In this document: piece by piece, positions 30,431 to 41,954 of the stretch | Position numbering within the stretch: the stretch's first letter is position 1 | Layout of the letters: each line of letters begins with the position of its first letter | Source of the DNA: Pomphorhynchus laevis | Lineage: Eukaryota; Acanthocephala; Palaeacanthocephala; Echinorhynchida; Pomphorhynchidae | Assembly: GCA_012934845.2 (NCBI GenBank) | Contig: WNNJ02002261.1 | Span: forward strand, 1-64,000 | DNA length: 64,000 bases | Direction of reading: 5' to 3' | Translations under genes and position numbers: made by a program | Notes under the pieces: model-generated | Told to the model about the DNA's origin: nothing | The model's input: only the letters and a program-made list of their open reading frames with translations | Databases searched by the model: none

Positions 30431-32275
30431 ATAAATCGAGCCTATACAGAGTTTATCTCGTGGTCCTCAACATTTACTCAAATGTAATGATAGCAAAGAC
30501 TTTGTCGATATACTTGCGAGTTTGTACTCCCGTGGCACTTATGATTTAAGCAAAATAAAGTGCACATTTATGCTTATTGGAGTCTACTGCCAAATAATGC
30601 TACAGAAAACACCTCGCCCCAATTCTTCCACCATTCGGAAAAACATCACCAGGAGGTTAGCGCTCCGGAAAGAAGGAAAGCTTCGCGAACTGATACAATA
30701 AGCTTAAATTGTACAGCATGTTTATAGATTGAGAGCCAAGTATGTGGCTCCAAGAAATAGTTGGGTCCCTTCGTTTTGCAACTTAACACAGGCTGCAATG
30801 CGACTTCTTGCTAATCCTGATAACATATCACCGTTTATGTCATTAGATCAGGAAATTTGAGATCAGATTGTTAAAGACAAACTTAAAGAACTTCATCCTA
30901 GGGGTGATAGCCTTAATGATATAGCAGTATTAAGACACCCTAATGTAGGGATACATACTCACCATTATATCATATTTTGCGATATCTCTCCAGATGACGT
31001 AATCAATGCAGTCCGTCACACTCAAAGTGTTGCTGGTCCATCCGTTGTTTAATTATGTGCTGGCCAAATAGACGGAGTAGAAACGGCTATTCATTCTGTT
31101 AGGGAGTTTTATTCAGAGAGTGAATTTAGCTGTGTCCTACAACTAGATGCTAGCAACGCATTCAATAGGATAAATCGGAAGTTTGCATTGACTAATGTGG
31201 ATAGCGTTTGCCCTTCGTTAACTACGGTCCTTCGAAATTTCTACCAAAGTGATACTGTCCTAAAGATAAACGATGAAAAAATGTATTCCAAAGAAGGATT
31301 TACACACGCAATCCACTTGCCATGATAGCCTTTGCGGCATCGACATTACCACTCATAATGTGCTTAAAAATGAATTGCCTGGAGTAGAGCAACGTTGGTC
31401 TGCCGACGATGCTCGTTGTGTGGTAAAGACCGTGATTTGCTTAAAATGTAAAATCTCATCCGAACAATTGGTCCCAAGGACAGTTTCTATGTAAACCCTG
31501 AGAAATGGCGGTTACTGGTACATGTTAGTAACTATCTTCAAGCGTCTAATATTTTTTCTCTGATAGATCTGAAAGTTGTCGGTGATGGCTTGCGTGTTCT
31601 TGGTTCAGCTGTTGGGACTATTGATTTTGTTGAGGACTGTTAGATTAAAGGTTGAAGAGTGAAATGTAATGATACTAAACCTCATTAAAGTTACCCACGA
31701 AACCCAAACATTGCCTACTCAGCACTCATCCAATCTCTAAAATTCAAATGGAATTTCATTCAGCGAACTTGTCATGTGAATACAGCATATTATGAAAGTA
31801 TCCATGATACTGTTATGAGCGACCTAATGCCGGTAATTACGGGAATCAGCAACCTGGACCGATATTGGCGTGCCTTTAAGCTTCCTATTGGTTTTGGCGG
31901 ACTTGGGATATAACTTCTAGACTGTGGGCGACTTTCGCGTATGCAGTTTCAGTGAGGATGAGCACACCCTTGTTAGATGGACTGTTCGGGAATGTTCTAG
32001 TCATCGAGCAAAATCGCATTGCAGCCGACATCCATTTTTAAGGAATTGAAGTTTTTCGGAACCGATTCTTGCCCATCAAGCAAAACGAATTTAATGACAA
32101 TGTTATTCTTGAATATGCCTCTCAAAAGAGGGATTAGATTTGGCTATTTGCTAAGCATGTAAGAAAGGCTGGATATACACTTAGCAAACTGCAGTTCTAC
32201 GATGCTCTTGCAACCAGATATGGCTGGCAGCCACACAACCCGCCTTCTTGTTAGTGTGGAGAATTGTTCTAATGA
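30430..32275 (+). mobile_element. RLE-LINE lineage 1, degraded copy
   Basis: The translation across frames gives KDFVDILASLYSRGTYDLSK, KDKLKELHPRGDSLND, GQIDGVETAIHSVREFYSE, LQLDASNAFNRINRKFAL and SADDARCVV, aligned with the copy at 10320-13560. The middle of the RT and the C-terminal knuckle and nuclease are reduced or absent, and several stops and frame changes are present. It abuts an antisense fragment of the same family at 32275. Confidence 0.75.
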
Positions 32276-32945
32276 GTTCTAATGAGTTTTTAACGCGAGT
32301 TCTAATGAGTTTTCGCACTCTAGACTAGATGTAATGGTAAGGTTCATAATTCTAAGTCCTCCGAGTTTTAAAGGAGACGTAAGTAATACCTTCCAATTCT
32401 GGTTTAGACTCCAATCTGCGATGCTGTGAAGGAAAACATCTTTAAGTGCGTATCCCAAGTCTGTAAACCATCCTCCATGACACTTACTAGTTCGTAAAGA
32501 AAATATCCACTTCATTTGGACCGAGTTTACCAGTCCACAGTATGCAACGTGCGGATCGATGTTGGCGATCACTGCTAATTTTTGTACAAGTGCGGTCCAT
32601 TTGTCTGCTTTCAACTGAATAGACTCTTCTTCAAACTTGCAGTGCCAATTGGAGCACCTAAGATTATTGTTCCGTTGATAAAGGTTTTAATGTCTGGTGA
32701 GGGAATATCATGAATAGGGATCGGGGAATGAGACACAAGTACACTTTTTTCTGGATTCACATGATAGCCGAATTTTGGACCCTCATGAATTAATATTTTC
32801 CATACAGTTTTGAGTTCATCCACCTTTCCAACGAAGTTCGCGTCATCGGCGTACCATTTTTGAAAAATATTTAAGACCGAACGACTGATCAATGCTATTA
32901 GACGAAGAGAAGAGATTGTGAATCCTGCCATTGCAAAGGTCTAAT
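32275..32945 (-). mobile_element. RLE-LINE lineage 1, internal RT fragment
   Basis: Two overlapping open pieces encode the RT palm and thumb: FQKWYADDANFVG, FGYHVNPEKSVLVSHSP and GTIILGAPIGT, then VQKLAVIANIDPHVAYCG. They are separated by one frame change near 32612. Both ends are truncated. Its orientation and domain order relative to 33000-34140 show that they are separate insertions. Confidence 0.85.
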
Positions 32946-32999
32946 AATAGTCTAATATAGTCTCATAATTTTTTTAAAAGTACAATATTTATTACAAAA

Positions 33000-34140
33000 C
33001 ATAACACACAGCGGGAATTCAACCCATTTCAAATATACATACTGTTTATGGTTTCTTCATAGTTACAAATTACCGTCACAAATCACAGTTTATCAATATC
33101 CTATCCAAGGAACTGATGATTGTCATTATTCCTTCGGATCTTCGCAGGTCTGTTGATCTTTTCTTGGGGATGTTTTTCTTTTAGCTCGCAGTGTCATTGA
33201 CATACACTTAGAGATCGTTGTTGATATTTTGCAACGAATCTTGGTTATGTAATCTGAATCCGATGTCATTCTTTTTTAGTGACATTATAGTTACGATCTT
33301 TCTAAATACATATCGGCTGCTTTCTCAATGCTTTCTCTCAGTTGTCGAGATTATTATCGGATGAAAGGACACGTTTTCTACTTTAGTGATTATCTCATCG
33401 TATTTATTGATTTTCCTCAATTCGTGGTATTGGAATGGATCTGACATACGATCGTGAGCATAAGATGGAGCCAAAGTATTGTATATGCATACGTCCATAT
33501 ATGACCGGTCCGTAATATGTCCAAACAATCCTGCACATTTGATATCCGAGCGTGCATCTCTATCTCTTGTGGTCGTTGACTTTTCTAAAATGACATTAGC
33601 GGGAATCGGCGTAAGTTGTGGTTCTAATTGAACATCATGACATGTTTCCCGTAGCATGTACCCCATCTCGATTGTCACTGCATTGTGTCGTATGAAAGTA
33701 TGACCTGCTGATTTGCGCGAAAGTGCATCTGGGATATCAAAATCTTGACCACAATTGCATTTGGAGGGTTCGGATTGATTTTTCCAGTTGTATCTGACAG
33801 CAAGAGCTTCTCTGAATTCGTTCGAGTTCAGAAATAATTTATTGTCTAGGTTTCTTGGGTCAATCCAAGCTGAAGAGCCGATCCTACTTGCGTTTTCGAT
33901 TATCGTCAAAAGTTTTTCGGAGGCGGATTTCAAATCATCAATTGTCTGGTGGAGCCTGTTTTGTTTATCGACTTTAATTTCTTGACGTATGAGATCTTTC
34001 ATTTTTGCAGATTTCATACCTCCGATTTCCTGCATTGCAGACTCGCTAACTGAGAGTGAATAATTGTATTCTTGTGCAGCACCGCGACAGGTGTCTATTA
34101 TGTTGTCCTCCGTATTTTCTTGGCATCGAGATTATTTTTT
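33000..34140 (-). mobile_element. RLE-LINE lineage 1, 3' part (knuckle + nuclease)
   Basis: The open segment 34035-33325 (minus) has NSNEFREALAVRYNWKNQSE, CNCGQDFDIPDALSRKSAG, TFIRHNAVTIEMGYML, STTTRDRDARSDIKCAGLFG, DRSYMDVCIYNTLAPSYA and KINKYDEII. It closely resembles the nuclease region of the 21005-22315 copy. The Cys/His knuckle has SRKSAG where HALSCKTG is usual, so one Cys is lost. The end of the protein continues out of frame to about 33020. Confidence 0.85.
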
Positions 34141-34144
34141 CAGT

Positions 34145-34285
34145 ATGTTCACTTCAAGCTTGATAATGTTTCATATCAGTAGTTTGCGGTTGATCACTTC
34201 CAGCTTGATAATGTTTTATATGTGTAGTGTGCGGTTGATCATTTCCAGCTTGATAATGTTTCATATCAATAGTGTTCTAATTGTT
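34145..34285 (+). repeat. 45-bp tandem repeat, about 2.7 copies
   Basis: The unit starts AGCTTGATAATGTTTCATAT and ends GCGGTTGATCACTTCC. It lies exactly between the RLE-LINE fragment and the next PLE fragment. Confidence 0.85.
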
Positions 34286-34960
34286 CATAAATATACATAT
34301 CTTTTTTAATATTTTTAACTCTATTTTTCCTATTCCTTTTATCATCATGACTTGGCTTGTGTTTAACCGGATTATTATAATATAGTTGTTTATTATTTAC
34401 TATACTACTTCTGTCAATTCCTTGAACCACGTCATTCAATGCTAATGGGTACATGGAATTAAGAGTTTTAATCCAAAAATCTTCTTTTTTATAATAGCTT
34501 TTGATTTAATATTGTCTTATTTTCTCCAACAATATGTTCTAAAATAAATAATTTACAATATCCTATATCATGTCCTATTAATCTCATGTTTATGAAATAT
34601 ATTTTGACTATTATGCTGTATATTATATATGTGTTGCCTAAACCTAGTTTTTAACATTTGATATGTTTTTCCTATATATTGCAATCCACATGTACACTGT
34701 ACTAGATACACTACACCTGCGGTATCGCAGTTACAATTATGATTAATATTTAATGAAAAACATTTGTTTGTTGTATTACTTACAATACAATTATTATTTA
34801 TAACATCACAAACTATGCAATTTTTCTGTTACATTTAAAATATCTAAAATTTTGATCATTAGTACTTACGTATTTTTTCAATCTGGTTGAGTACATGTAA
34901 CTTTTAAGTCATAATTTTTAACGTTGCTTTTTCGGTGTCGCCACCTAGTTTAGTTGACTT
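34270..34960 (-). mobile_element. Penelope-like element copy 2, GIY-YIG fragment
   Basis: On the minus strand: GVVYLVQCTCGLQYIGKTYQ, MLKTRFRQHIYNIQHN and HKHEINRT, a GIY-YIG nuclease in which the second signature is QYIGKT. The frame then continues, with breaks, to DFWIKTLNSMYPLALND, the usual C-terminal block of PLE and URI-type GIY-YIG domains. The RT part is missing, so it is a 5'-truncated dead copy. Confidence 0.85.
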
Positions 34961-35380
34961 AGACTAAACTTACAACGGGCCATCCAGCAGCATCTGACAG
35001 GGGGCTGCCCTGCTTAAGGCGGTTGTAGGCTGGAACAAGATCTATAAAGATCTACCACCTTCACTCCACGCGCTACTCGACCTGGCTATTGGCCATTACC
35101 TGATCTCTTAAACATGATCACGTGAAGCAGTTTACATTTTAAAGTGTAAACACCTTGGAAACTTCTCCCTTTTTTAAAAATTAATAATTCATCAAACTTG
35201 TTTGAAAATAAGAAAAATAATAGTTAAGTCGTAACCAATAATACATAGTTTCAGTATTTCTGACAGAGGTCATATTACCGGGAAAACAAAGTCCACAGGT
35301 CAATAATAACATGTCAGTAGAGTAAACCAAATCAGCTAAATAAGTACGCTCTCAATCTGCGAGGGTAGATTCTTTAGTGA
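34960..35380. other. Unrecognised spacer
   Basis: It contains a GC-richer patch at about 34970-35100 (CAGCAGCATCTGACAGGGGG). No reading frame or repeat match was recognised. Confidence 0.4.
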
Positions 35381-35790
35381 CGATTTTGATTGTGAAGTCA
35401 CATATTGATTTGGTTAATTCCTAAAATGTCTTCCCGTGTTCTGTTAAGAACTTGTGCCATGCCTTCATGTCAACTCCGGAAAGACTGTCGATCCGCTCAT
35501 TTGTCCCGATGTTGCTGTTATATGTTGTGGTTGTAGGCAATAGAATCTTATGTCATTATGTTCCTTGCCGCCATGTAGGGTACACTTCAATACGTATGCA
35601 GGATCCGCTGGTGCAGCGCTTGGGTGCAGCTCGTGGAGAATATTTCTGACGGATCTCACTTCGAGCATCGAGTCAATCGAAATAATACCGCCGGGCGGTT
35701 TGACGAGATATTTTGATACTGTTGCGATTCGCACATTTTTCGCGAAACTTATGATTCTTTTGATGGCAGCAATTTAATTTAATAGTCCTA
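35380..35790 (-). mobile_element. RLE-LINE lineage 1, N-terminal fragment
   Basis: The minus-strand open piece 35734-35465 includes MLEVRSVRNILHELHPSAAP and ADPAYVLKCTLHGG, the counterpart of TVREHLQNLHPTAADADASA in the copy at 10320-13560. It is a short isolated internal fragment. Confidence 0.75.
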
Positions 35791-36055
35791 ATGGTCAATT
35801 TAGTCTATTTAGTAAATTTATTTAGTCTATTAAATTTATTATAATTTTATTATAAAATTATAATAAATTCTATTATAAATTAATTCTATTAAAATTAATT
35901 CTATTATTAATTAATTCTATTAAAATTAATTCTATTATAAATTTATTATATTATAAATTTATTTAGTCAATTTAGTCAATTTAGTCTTTTTGTCAGCAAT
36001 ATAGTCTAATAATGAAAAAAGAAAAAAATAAATTATTAATAATATTTTTATAATA
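35790..36055. repeat. AT-rich degenerate tandem repeat
   Basis: Repeated AATTCTATTAAAATT and TTTAGTCTATTT variants fill about 200 bp. Confidence 0.75.
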
Positions 36056-36430
36056 TTGGATCGATACCAGTGAATGTTGCTTCACATTGTGCCTGTAGAG
36101 AATCCATTAATGTCTTGCATTCACTCTCATGCAGACACGGGGATCTAACAATTGTTCGGCATAGCATCATCAGAGATGTATTAGCCGCCACGATGAAAAT
36201 CGTATGTGGCAATGTCTGCGTTGTGCCCGTTCTGCCCCCTGTCATGAATGGGAATGTCTTATCAGCAACCACGTGCAGGGACATGAATGCTCGTTTGAAT
36301 ATAGCGTGCACAGGAATCTTTGGCAATAGATGGGAGCGGTCCTTAATGGACGTTTCAATATTTAACTGCTCCATCGTATGCTCAGAAAGTTCCTTCTAAT
36401 GTTAACGCTTTTAATGAGAATTGGTAGAGA
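36055..36430 (+). mobile_element. RLE-LINE lineage 1, nuclease fragment
   Basis: The plus-strand frame (36070-36399) gives CACRESINVLHSLSCRHGDL, IVRHSIIRDVLAAT, TTCRDMNARLNIACTG and RWERSLMDVSIFNC: Cys/His knuckle and nuclease. In this copy LNIA stands where L/SDI is usual, so one acidic residue is changed. The 3' end is cut and abuts the Ty3/gypsy fossil. Confidence 0.8.
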
Positions 36431-36439
36431 GTGAAGTAC

Positions 36440-38180
36440 GTGGGCATACGTACGTGAATCATATCAGTGGGATTTATCCCCACTGATAGTATGGATTCAG
36501 GTACGGTGGAGGTCTTCTAACGCGATATGTCGCCCAGTTATTCGCTTTTGATCCTAACGAACCTGTCAGTGCTACATCTGTGATCGACACTCTTCCCCGA
36601 TGTCCACTTTGATACTGATCGTCTGCACTAAATTGATTATTTTGCAGTATTATTAAGTGTTCACGCTTATTATCGGATTTAGAACCTTGAGTATGCCTTT
36701 TAACGAACACAGGTGTCCTTATCGGTAGACACGGGGGAATGCTCGATTGACAGGACGACTTTCTTGAAAATCCTAGAAACCTTTCATGTTGTGTCAAGTT
36801 TGTAGCTGTACACAATAACGCACTGTAGCTTGCAGTGCTCCTTACAAAGATTTTCCCAATATACTATCGATAATTGTTTGGTGCTCAAGTCCATCTCGAT
36901 TGATTTCTGTAGAATGCCATTATAGCGTTCAAACTGGCCATTTCCCTTCGGATGGTATTGATTTGCAAAACTCATTGGTACCGAGCGTAAAAATTCTTTT
37001 AGTTGAGTCGAAATAAAGCACGGGCCCCTGTCTGAATGTACGTATGATGAAATTCCAAAAATTGTTAATATCTTCAATAACTTTTCACTCACGGTCTTTG
37101 CTGTCATGTCCTTGCAAGCGAATGCAAACAGAAAACGTGAGTACACATCTATTACTACAAAAAGGTATTTGTTTTTTTGATATTGACGGAATTGGTCCTT
37201 TGAAATAAACGATGAGTCTCCCAAAAGGGCGTGTTGCTTTGATAAGATGGGATTTAGGTATTTTCATAAATCGTGACTTAAATTCGCAGCATATATCACA
37301 ATCCTTGTAAACTTTATTTCCTCCATTGAATATGGGAGTTTTTTATTTTGCACATGATGAGCCAAACGGGATATACCGGGGTGACAGAGATGACGATGAA
37401 TCTCCAGCAAACTCTGAACTTTCATCGATCCACATACTGAACGTGACAAAGCATCCACCGACAAATTTTCGATTCCTGGTCGATATTTCTAGTCTCCAGC
37501 TTTGCAGCTTTTCATTCTTTACCTTTGTCACGCGTTCCGGCTGATATATGTAAGCAACCAACTTCTGGTCAGTAATTACGGTGAAACGTCGTCCTAAAAG
37601 AAAATGTCTTCATTTACGTACCGCTTCAGCAATTTCTCGAGTTTCTTTTTCCATGGCAAACTGACAAACTTCGTGTTTAGAGAATGTGTTTTAAAAATAT
37701 GCTACTTGTCGTCCATCATAACTTAAAGTTGCTGAAATCGCAAACCGTGGCGCATCTGTTTCCACAACAGACTTTGACCAATCAATACAATTTATATAAT
37801 TTATATAGTATATAATTTATATATATCTATTTCAGATTATGAAAAGCTTCCAGTGATTCTCCCTTCAGCGGGAATGTTTGATCTCGACAATTTTGATATT
37901 TTCGCTGAAAAATTCTCTATCCACCGGGAATAATACGAAAATAATCCAAGGCATCGTCTTATCGAACGTTTGTCTGTAGGAGGTTTTAGATTTCGTAGGC
38001 CTTCAAGTCTAACCGGATCCGGCGATATTTGACAATTCCTATCCGATATCCTAAAATACTTATGGGGTGCTTTCCGAACTCGCATTTGTGGTAATTGAAC
38101 GATAATCCTATCTTTTCCGCTACTCTATTCAACTCTTTAAGGTTTTTATCGTTGTATTGCGATATCTCTCTGACCCGAGG
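36440..38180 (-). mobile_element. Ty3/gypsy LTR-retrotransposon fossil (pol part)
   Basis: Minus-strand parts in order: the end of the RT and RNase H region (LGLFSYYSRWIENFSAKISK near 37920), the zinc-binding integrase N-terminus (IHRHLCHPGISRLAHHVQN near 37380) and the integrase core (DVYSRFLFAFACKDMTAKTV, YVHSDRGPCFIS, YHPKGNGQFERYNG). Some tail sequence follows. Family Ty3/gypsy by domain order and motifs. No LTRs, gag or protease were found. It is broken, with several interruptions, and looks old. Confidence 0.85.
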
Positions 38181-38324
38181 TATTTCATTAAAGTTTATTT
38201 AAAACCATTTATGACATTAAAAGCAAAAACCCATATTTTGGTTTTGTTATTTTGGAGAATTATTTCGTATACATATTTATATAAGGTGATATATAAATTA
38301 AAAATCACAATATAAATTTCACGA

Positions 38325-38545
38325 ATCGCAATATAAATTTGTGTCGTTGGCGATCGACACAATTGATGTGTCCGGGCCGATAACTTCGAATTTTTTGACA
38401 AATCTGGACAATATGTTGATGGTGGCAACAGGTGATCGAAGAGCAACCAATTTCTTCTTGCAGCGTTTAAGCTGTGCAGTGCAGCGGGGGAATGCAGCGT
38501 GCCTGTTAGAGGTCGCTCGAGACGGAAACCTTCCAACTTAACGAT
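38325..38545 (+). mobile_element. RLE-LINE lineage 2, C-terminal tail fragment
   Basis: The short plus-strand frame encodes MSLAIDTIDVSGPITSNFLT, VATGDRRATNFFLQRLSCAV and QRGNAACLLEVARDG. It matches the end of the lineage-2 element at 39296-41540 (ETIGVAGPITSSFL; RLSCAVQRGNAACLLEV). Confidence 0.85.
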
Positions 38546-39296
38546 ACTGAAATATCACAAACTATACAATTTTTTTAAATTAAAAATGTTCTAATGTAAT
38601 ATTTTTTTTTCGAAAATATAAATATACCATAATATTTTAAAATTAAATATTTATAATATTATAAATATACTTATACTCTTATGCGATATTATAGTTAAAT
38701 GTTAGTTAATCACACCACTAATATGCTCATATATCAATGTTCATAATTTAATTAAGATGATTAAATATTTTTAATATGATGGCGTTTTTACCCATTTTGA
38801 CTTCTGATATAAATAATACAAATTGCTTCATTTTACAAAAATAGAATTAATAAATCAGTTCAGGTAACTGAATCTACGTATATTAAATTATTTATAAATT
38901 AAACATAATAATAAATAAAAATTATATAATTAATAATTAAATTTAAAATTAGAAATTATTTCAATTAAATTTGCAAAATGTAAGACGGAAGTCTTTCATT
39001 AAATATAAACGTCCATAAAGCAGCTTATTTGAGTGATCGTCAGCCAACATTAAAATGACTGAAACGTGAAACGTAAGTATTGGATCAGTAGCTGATGAGG
39101 TCTATAAATGCTGAAATGTTGCATTCTGCTGCTCGCTTATAGGATTTAAGCAAAGTGCAGTGTCATCAAAAATTTAAATAATTATATAATAATAAATAAT
39201 TTAATAATTTTATATAACATTTCATATTACTTATATCAATTTAAGATTTAAATTATATAAGATTATATAATTTATAATCTTATATAATAATATTCG
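38546..39296. other. AT-rich spacer with repeat M and repeat H copies
   Basis: Repeat M (first half) is at about 38860-38960 and repeat H copy 2 at about 39050-39150. The remainder is AT-rich with no recognised coding sequence. Confidence 0.55.
39050..39150 (+). repeat. Repeat H copy 2 (permuted hammerhead-like boxes)
   Basis: GACT (39057-39060), GAAAC (39061-39065), GTGAAAC, GTA, GTATTGG, then CTGATGA (39092-39098), GGTC (39099-39102) and TATAAATGC. GACU pairs with GGUC and GUAUU with AAUGC, so the paired segments differ from the other copies while pairing is kept. Confidence 0.6.
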
Positions 39297-39818
39297 ACCA
39301 GAGACGAATCCTCGGAATCGCAAAGTTGGCCAGCTTATTTCGGGACCCTCGATCTTGTTGGCTCTCCGATCATTTCAACATTCTCCCTCAGGGGGTGCGG
39401 ACGGCCAAAGCCCATCCCATCTCCAGCAGTGGCACAGCAGGGCACAGACTATAAAACTTACTCTGTGAGCTTACCCGCATCGTCCTCGCTGGCAACATGG
39501 CAATTTTGATATAACCTATTTTATGCGGGACTAAGCTTTTAGCATTTAAAAAAAATGATGAAGGAGTCAAACCAATTGCCGTTGGGTGCACATTCCGTCG
39601 ATTAGCGGCCAAGTTGGCCTGTGGATATGCAACCGAGAAGGTGGTTGACCAACTACTCCCAACACAACTAGGCACTGGCGTTTCTAGGGGTGTGGAGGCC
39701 GCAGTTCACTCAGTGAGAAGTTTTGCAGAACACGGTCTAATAGGCACATCAGCCATGGTTCAATTAAAACTTTGAGAATGCATTTAACTCCATCAGTCGC
39801 CATGCCGTCCTTCAATGC

Positions 39819-40286
39819 GTGGAGAGGGATATTTCGGAAATTAGAGAATTTGTGAAAATGTGCTACAACGGTCCAAGCACTCTGCTTTTCGGCGACAGGG
39901 TTATTGAATCATCTGAGGGAGTTCAGCAGGGCGATCCCCTCGGACCACTTCTGTTCTCGTTAACTATCAACAGGCTAGTCCACAGTCTTTCCTCACCACT
40001 TGTAATGTGGTATCTAGATGACTGCTGTATAGGTGGAGAGCTGTCCACTCTTGCCAACAATATCATTAACATCCGACAACAGGGATCTTCTATCGGCTTA
40101 CACTTACGCGCAGACAAGTGCCAAATCATCACCGCCGACAGCACTGATATCCAACCTCTGATCGAATTAACGCCACACGCTAATGTATGTAATGTATCGT
40201 CTGTCAACTTAATCGGCCACCCCTTTGCTGCGGAAGTCACTTTGATTCATTCTTGGAATCAGCCATCACACAACTTCGGCAAATAG
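39819..40286 (+). pseudogene. Lineage-2 RT palm domain
   Basis: 155 open codons from MERDISEIREFVKMCYNGPS through LLFGDRVIESSEGVQQGDPL to MWYLDDCCIGGELSTLANNI. The DNA upstream encodes motif 3 (LRECI-N..I.RHAVL) after a frame change. The YLDD active site is intact. Confidence 0.8.
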
Positions 40287-41160
40287 GCCAGAAGCTTTGC
40301 AAACTACCGAAGCAAGACGCGTTTTTCATATTGCGTCATTGTCTGACGCTACCGAAGGTCAACTTTCTTCTACGCTGCGCACCGTGTTTTTCTAGCAGAC
40401 TAGCGAAAGCTTTTGACGAGGAAGTTCGCTGTTCCCTGGCCAAGATTCTAAATCTTCAGCTCTCTGACACGGCATGGCGTCAAGCCTCATTGCCAGTTAA
40501 GTTCGGCGGAGTTGGTGTTCTGAGGGCGGAATAATTATCAATACCGGTCTTCTGCTCGTCCGCCTCGAGCATGTGTGACTTAACCTCGAATATCCCGCCA
40601 GATTATATCGTGGGATGATCAGGCATCAACGACATAGTTATCGGACAGCATTGGATTGTTTGACCTCTTCGTTTGACCTGCCTGTTCCAACGGATACAAG
40701 CGTACAAAAACGTTGGAAAGTGCCCCTGTTTGAGACCCACCTCAGCGGCCTGATTGCTTCCTATGACTGCCCTAAAGATCAAGCCCGCTTACCTTCGGCA
40801 GCAACCAAATGGTCTGGCGCATTTCTGGATGCCCTGCCGACGCATCGGTAGGTACAAAAATAGACGACCGCTCATTGTGTCTGGCAACATCCCTACGCCT
40901 CGGATTTAAATTTTCACTCCCGTTTAATTGCGAGTGCGGGGTTACAACCGATGTATCAGGCACACACGGTCTCGATTGCTCGAAGACAGTGTCTCGACAC
41001 AACCGCCACTGTGCAGTCAATGCTCTTATTCGTAGTGCTCTGATGGCGGCCGGTGTCCCGTCCCGCCTAGAACCATTTGAACTGTGCAGAGATGACGGGA
41101 AAAGACCGGATGGCGCTTCATTGGTCCCTAGGGAAAGGGGACGCCTACTTGTATAGGACT
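40253..41160 (+). pseudogene. Lineage-2 RT thumb, knuckle and RPDG nuclease
   Basis: The open pieces 40253-40534, 40615-40851 and 40809-41156 overlap in different frames. They carry LPKQDAFFILRHCLTLPKVN, the thumb (SLAKILNLQLSDTAWRQASL), then the knuckle FNCECGVTTDVSGTHGLDCS and SRHNRHCAVNALIRSALMAA, then LEPFELCRDDGKRPDGASLV. In intact relatives a W-D-x-T strand follows the GR; here it is out of frame. Confidence 0.75.
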
Positions 41161-41540
41161 TTACCTGTCCCAACACACTTGCGGCAAATAATTTGTTCAA
41201 CGCGGTCTGTGCGCCGTCAAGGTGGCGATAGTGGCCGAGAATCGGAAGCTGGACAAATACAGGCCATCGATGCCTTTCAATACACTTTTGTCCCATTGGC
41301 GATGGAGACAATAGGGGTAGCCGGGCCGATTACGTCCAGCTTCCTGTAATCTCTAGGGAAGAAGCTAATTGTCGCTACATGCGATAGGAGAGCAGCGATA
41401 TTTCTCTCACAGAGATTGAGCTGTGCAGTGCAACGAGGCAACGCAGCCTGTCTTTTGGAGGTCACCCAGTGGACTGCAGAAGATTATCTATCTGATCTTC
41501 GTCATAATTTCCTATCTATAAACTCATTGTAATGATTGTG

Positions 41541-41954
41541 TATTTTGTGAGATTATATTGAATTAAATTTATTTTTATTGATTTTGATATTATTAAATTG
41601 ATTATAAGATTTTCCATGATTTGTATGAAGTTTAAATTTAAAATTAAAATTTAAATAAAAGTCAATTTTTATGAATTGACTAATAAATAATATAAAATAG
41701 CAAAGACTGACTTCGCATTTTCAACAAACTGAATCGGAACAGTTTTATTTAATTTTTTATAATGTTTTATTTAAATTTGTGTATATTAAATAATAATACG
41801 AGAAAATTTACAATATGAGATTTTGGCAACAGTTTATTTAAAGCACTGTCAAACCAAGGATATTTATGCAAATAAAAATGAAAACGGAAAATTACTTTGT
41901 AAAGGCAAAGTTTAGACGGAAAATTTTAGTCATATTGCTTATTTTTATTTTAAA
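41541..41954. other. Repeat M copy and AT-rich spacer
   Basis: Repeat M (3' half, GAATTGACTAATAAATAA) lies at about 41560-41710, directly after the lineage-2 LINE. No gene was recognised up to the PLE. Confidence 0.55.

Larger units (their letters stand above)
39296..41540 (+). mobile_element. RLE-LINE lineage 2, 5'-truncated broken copy
   Basis: It is GC-rich compared with its flanks. RT motifs across frames: VKPIAVGCTFRRLAAKLACG, TGVSRGVEAAVHSVRSF, SSEGVQQGDPLGPLLFSLTI and VMWYLDDCCIGGE. Then come VNFLLRCAPCFSSRL and KFGGVGVLR, a CECG...HGLDC knuckle, the nuclease block KRPDGASLVPRERGRLLV and the C-terminal tail SQRLSCAVQRGNAACLLEV. The RPDG...W/R-GR block is a second form of PD-(D/E)XK-like nuclease known from a widespread group of invertebrate LINEs. 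At least four stops or frame changes are present. Repeat M-like sequence lies on both sides (38860; 41560). Confidence 0.82.

Noticed and set aside
36440-38180. Domesticated integrase gene
   Set aside because: Integrase motifs are visible, but the region is interrupted in several places, and the neighbouring RT and RNase H remnants show it is an ordinary Ty3/gypsy fossil.
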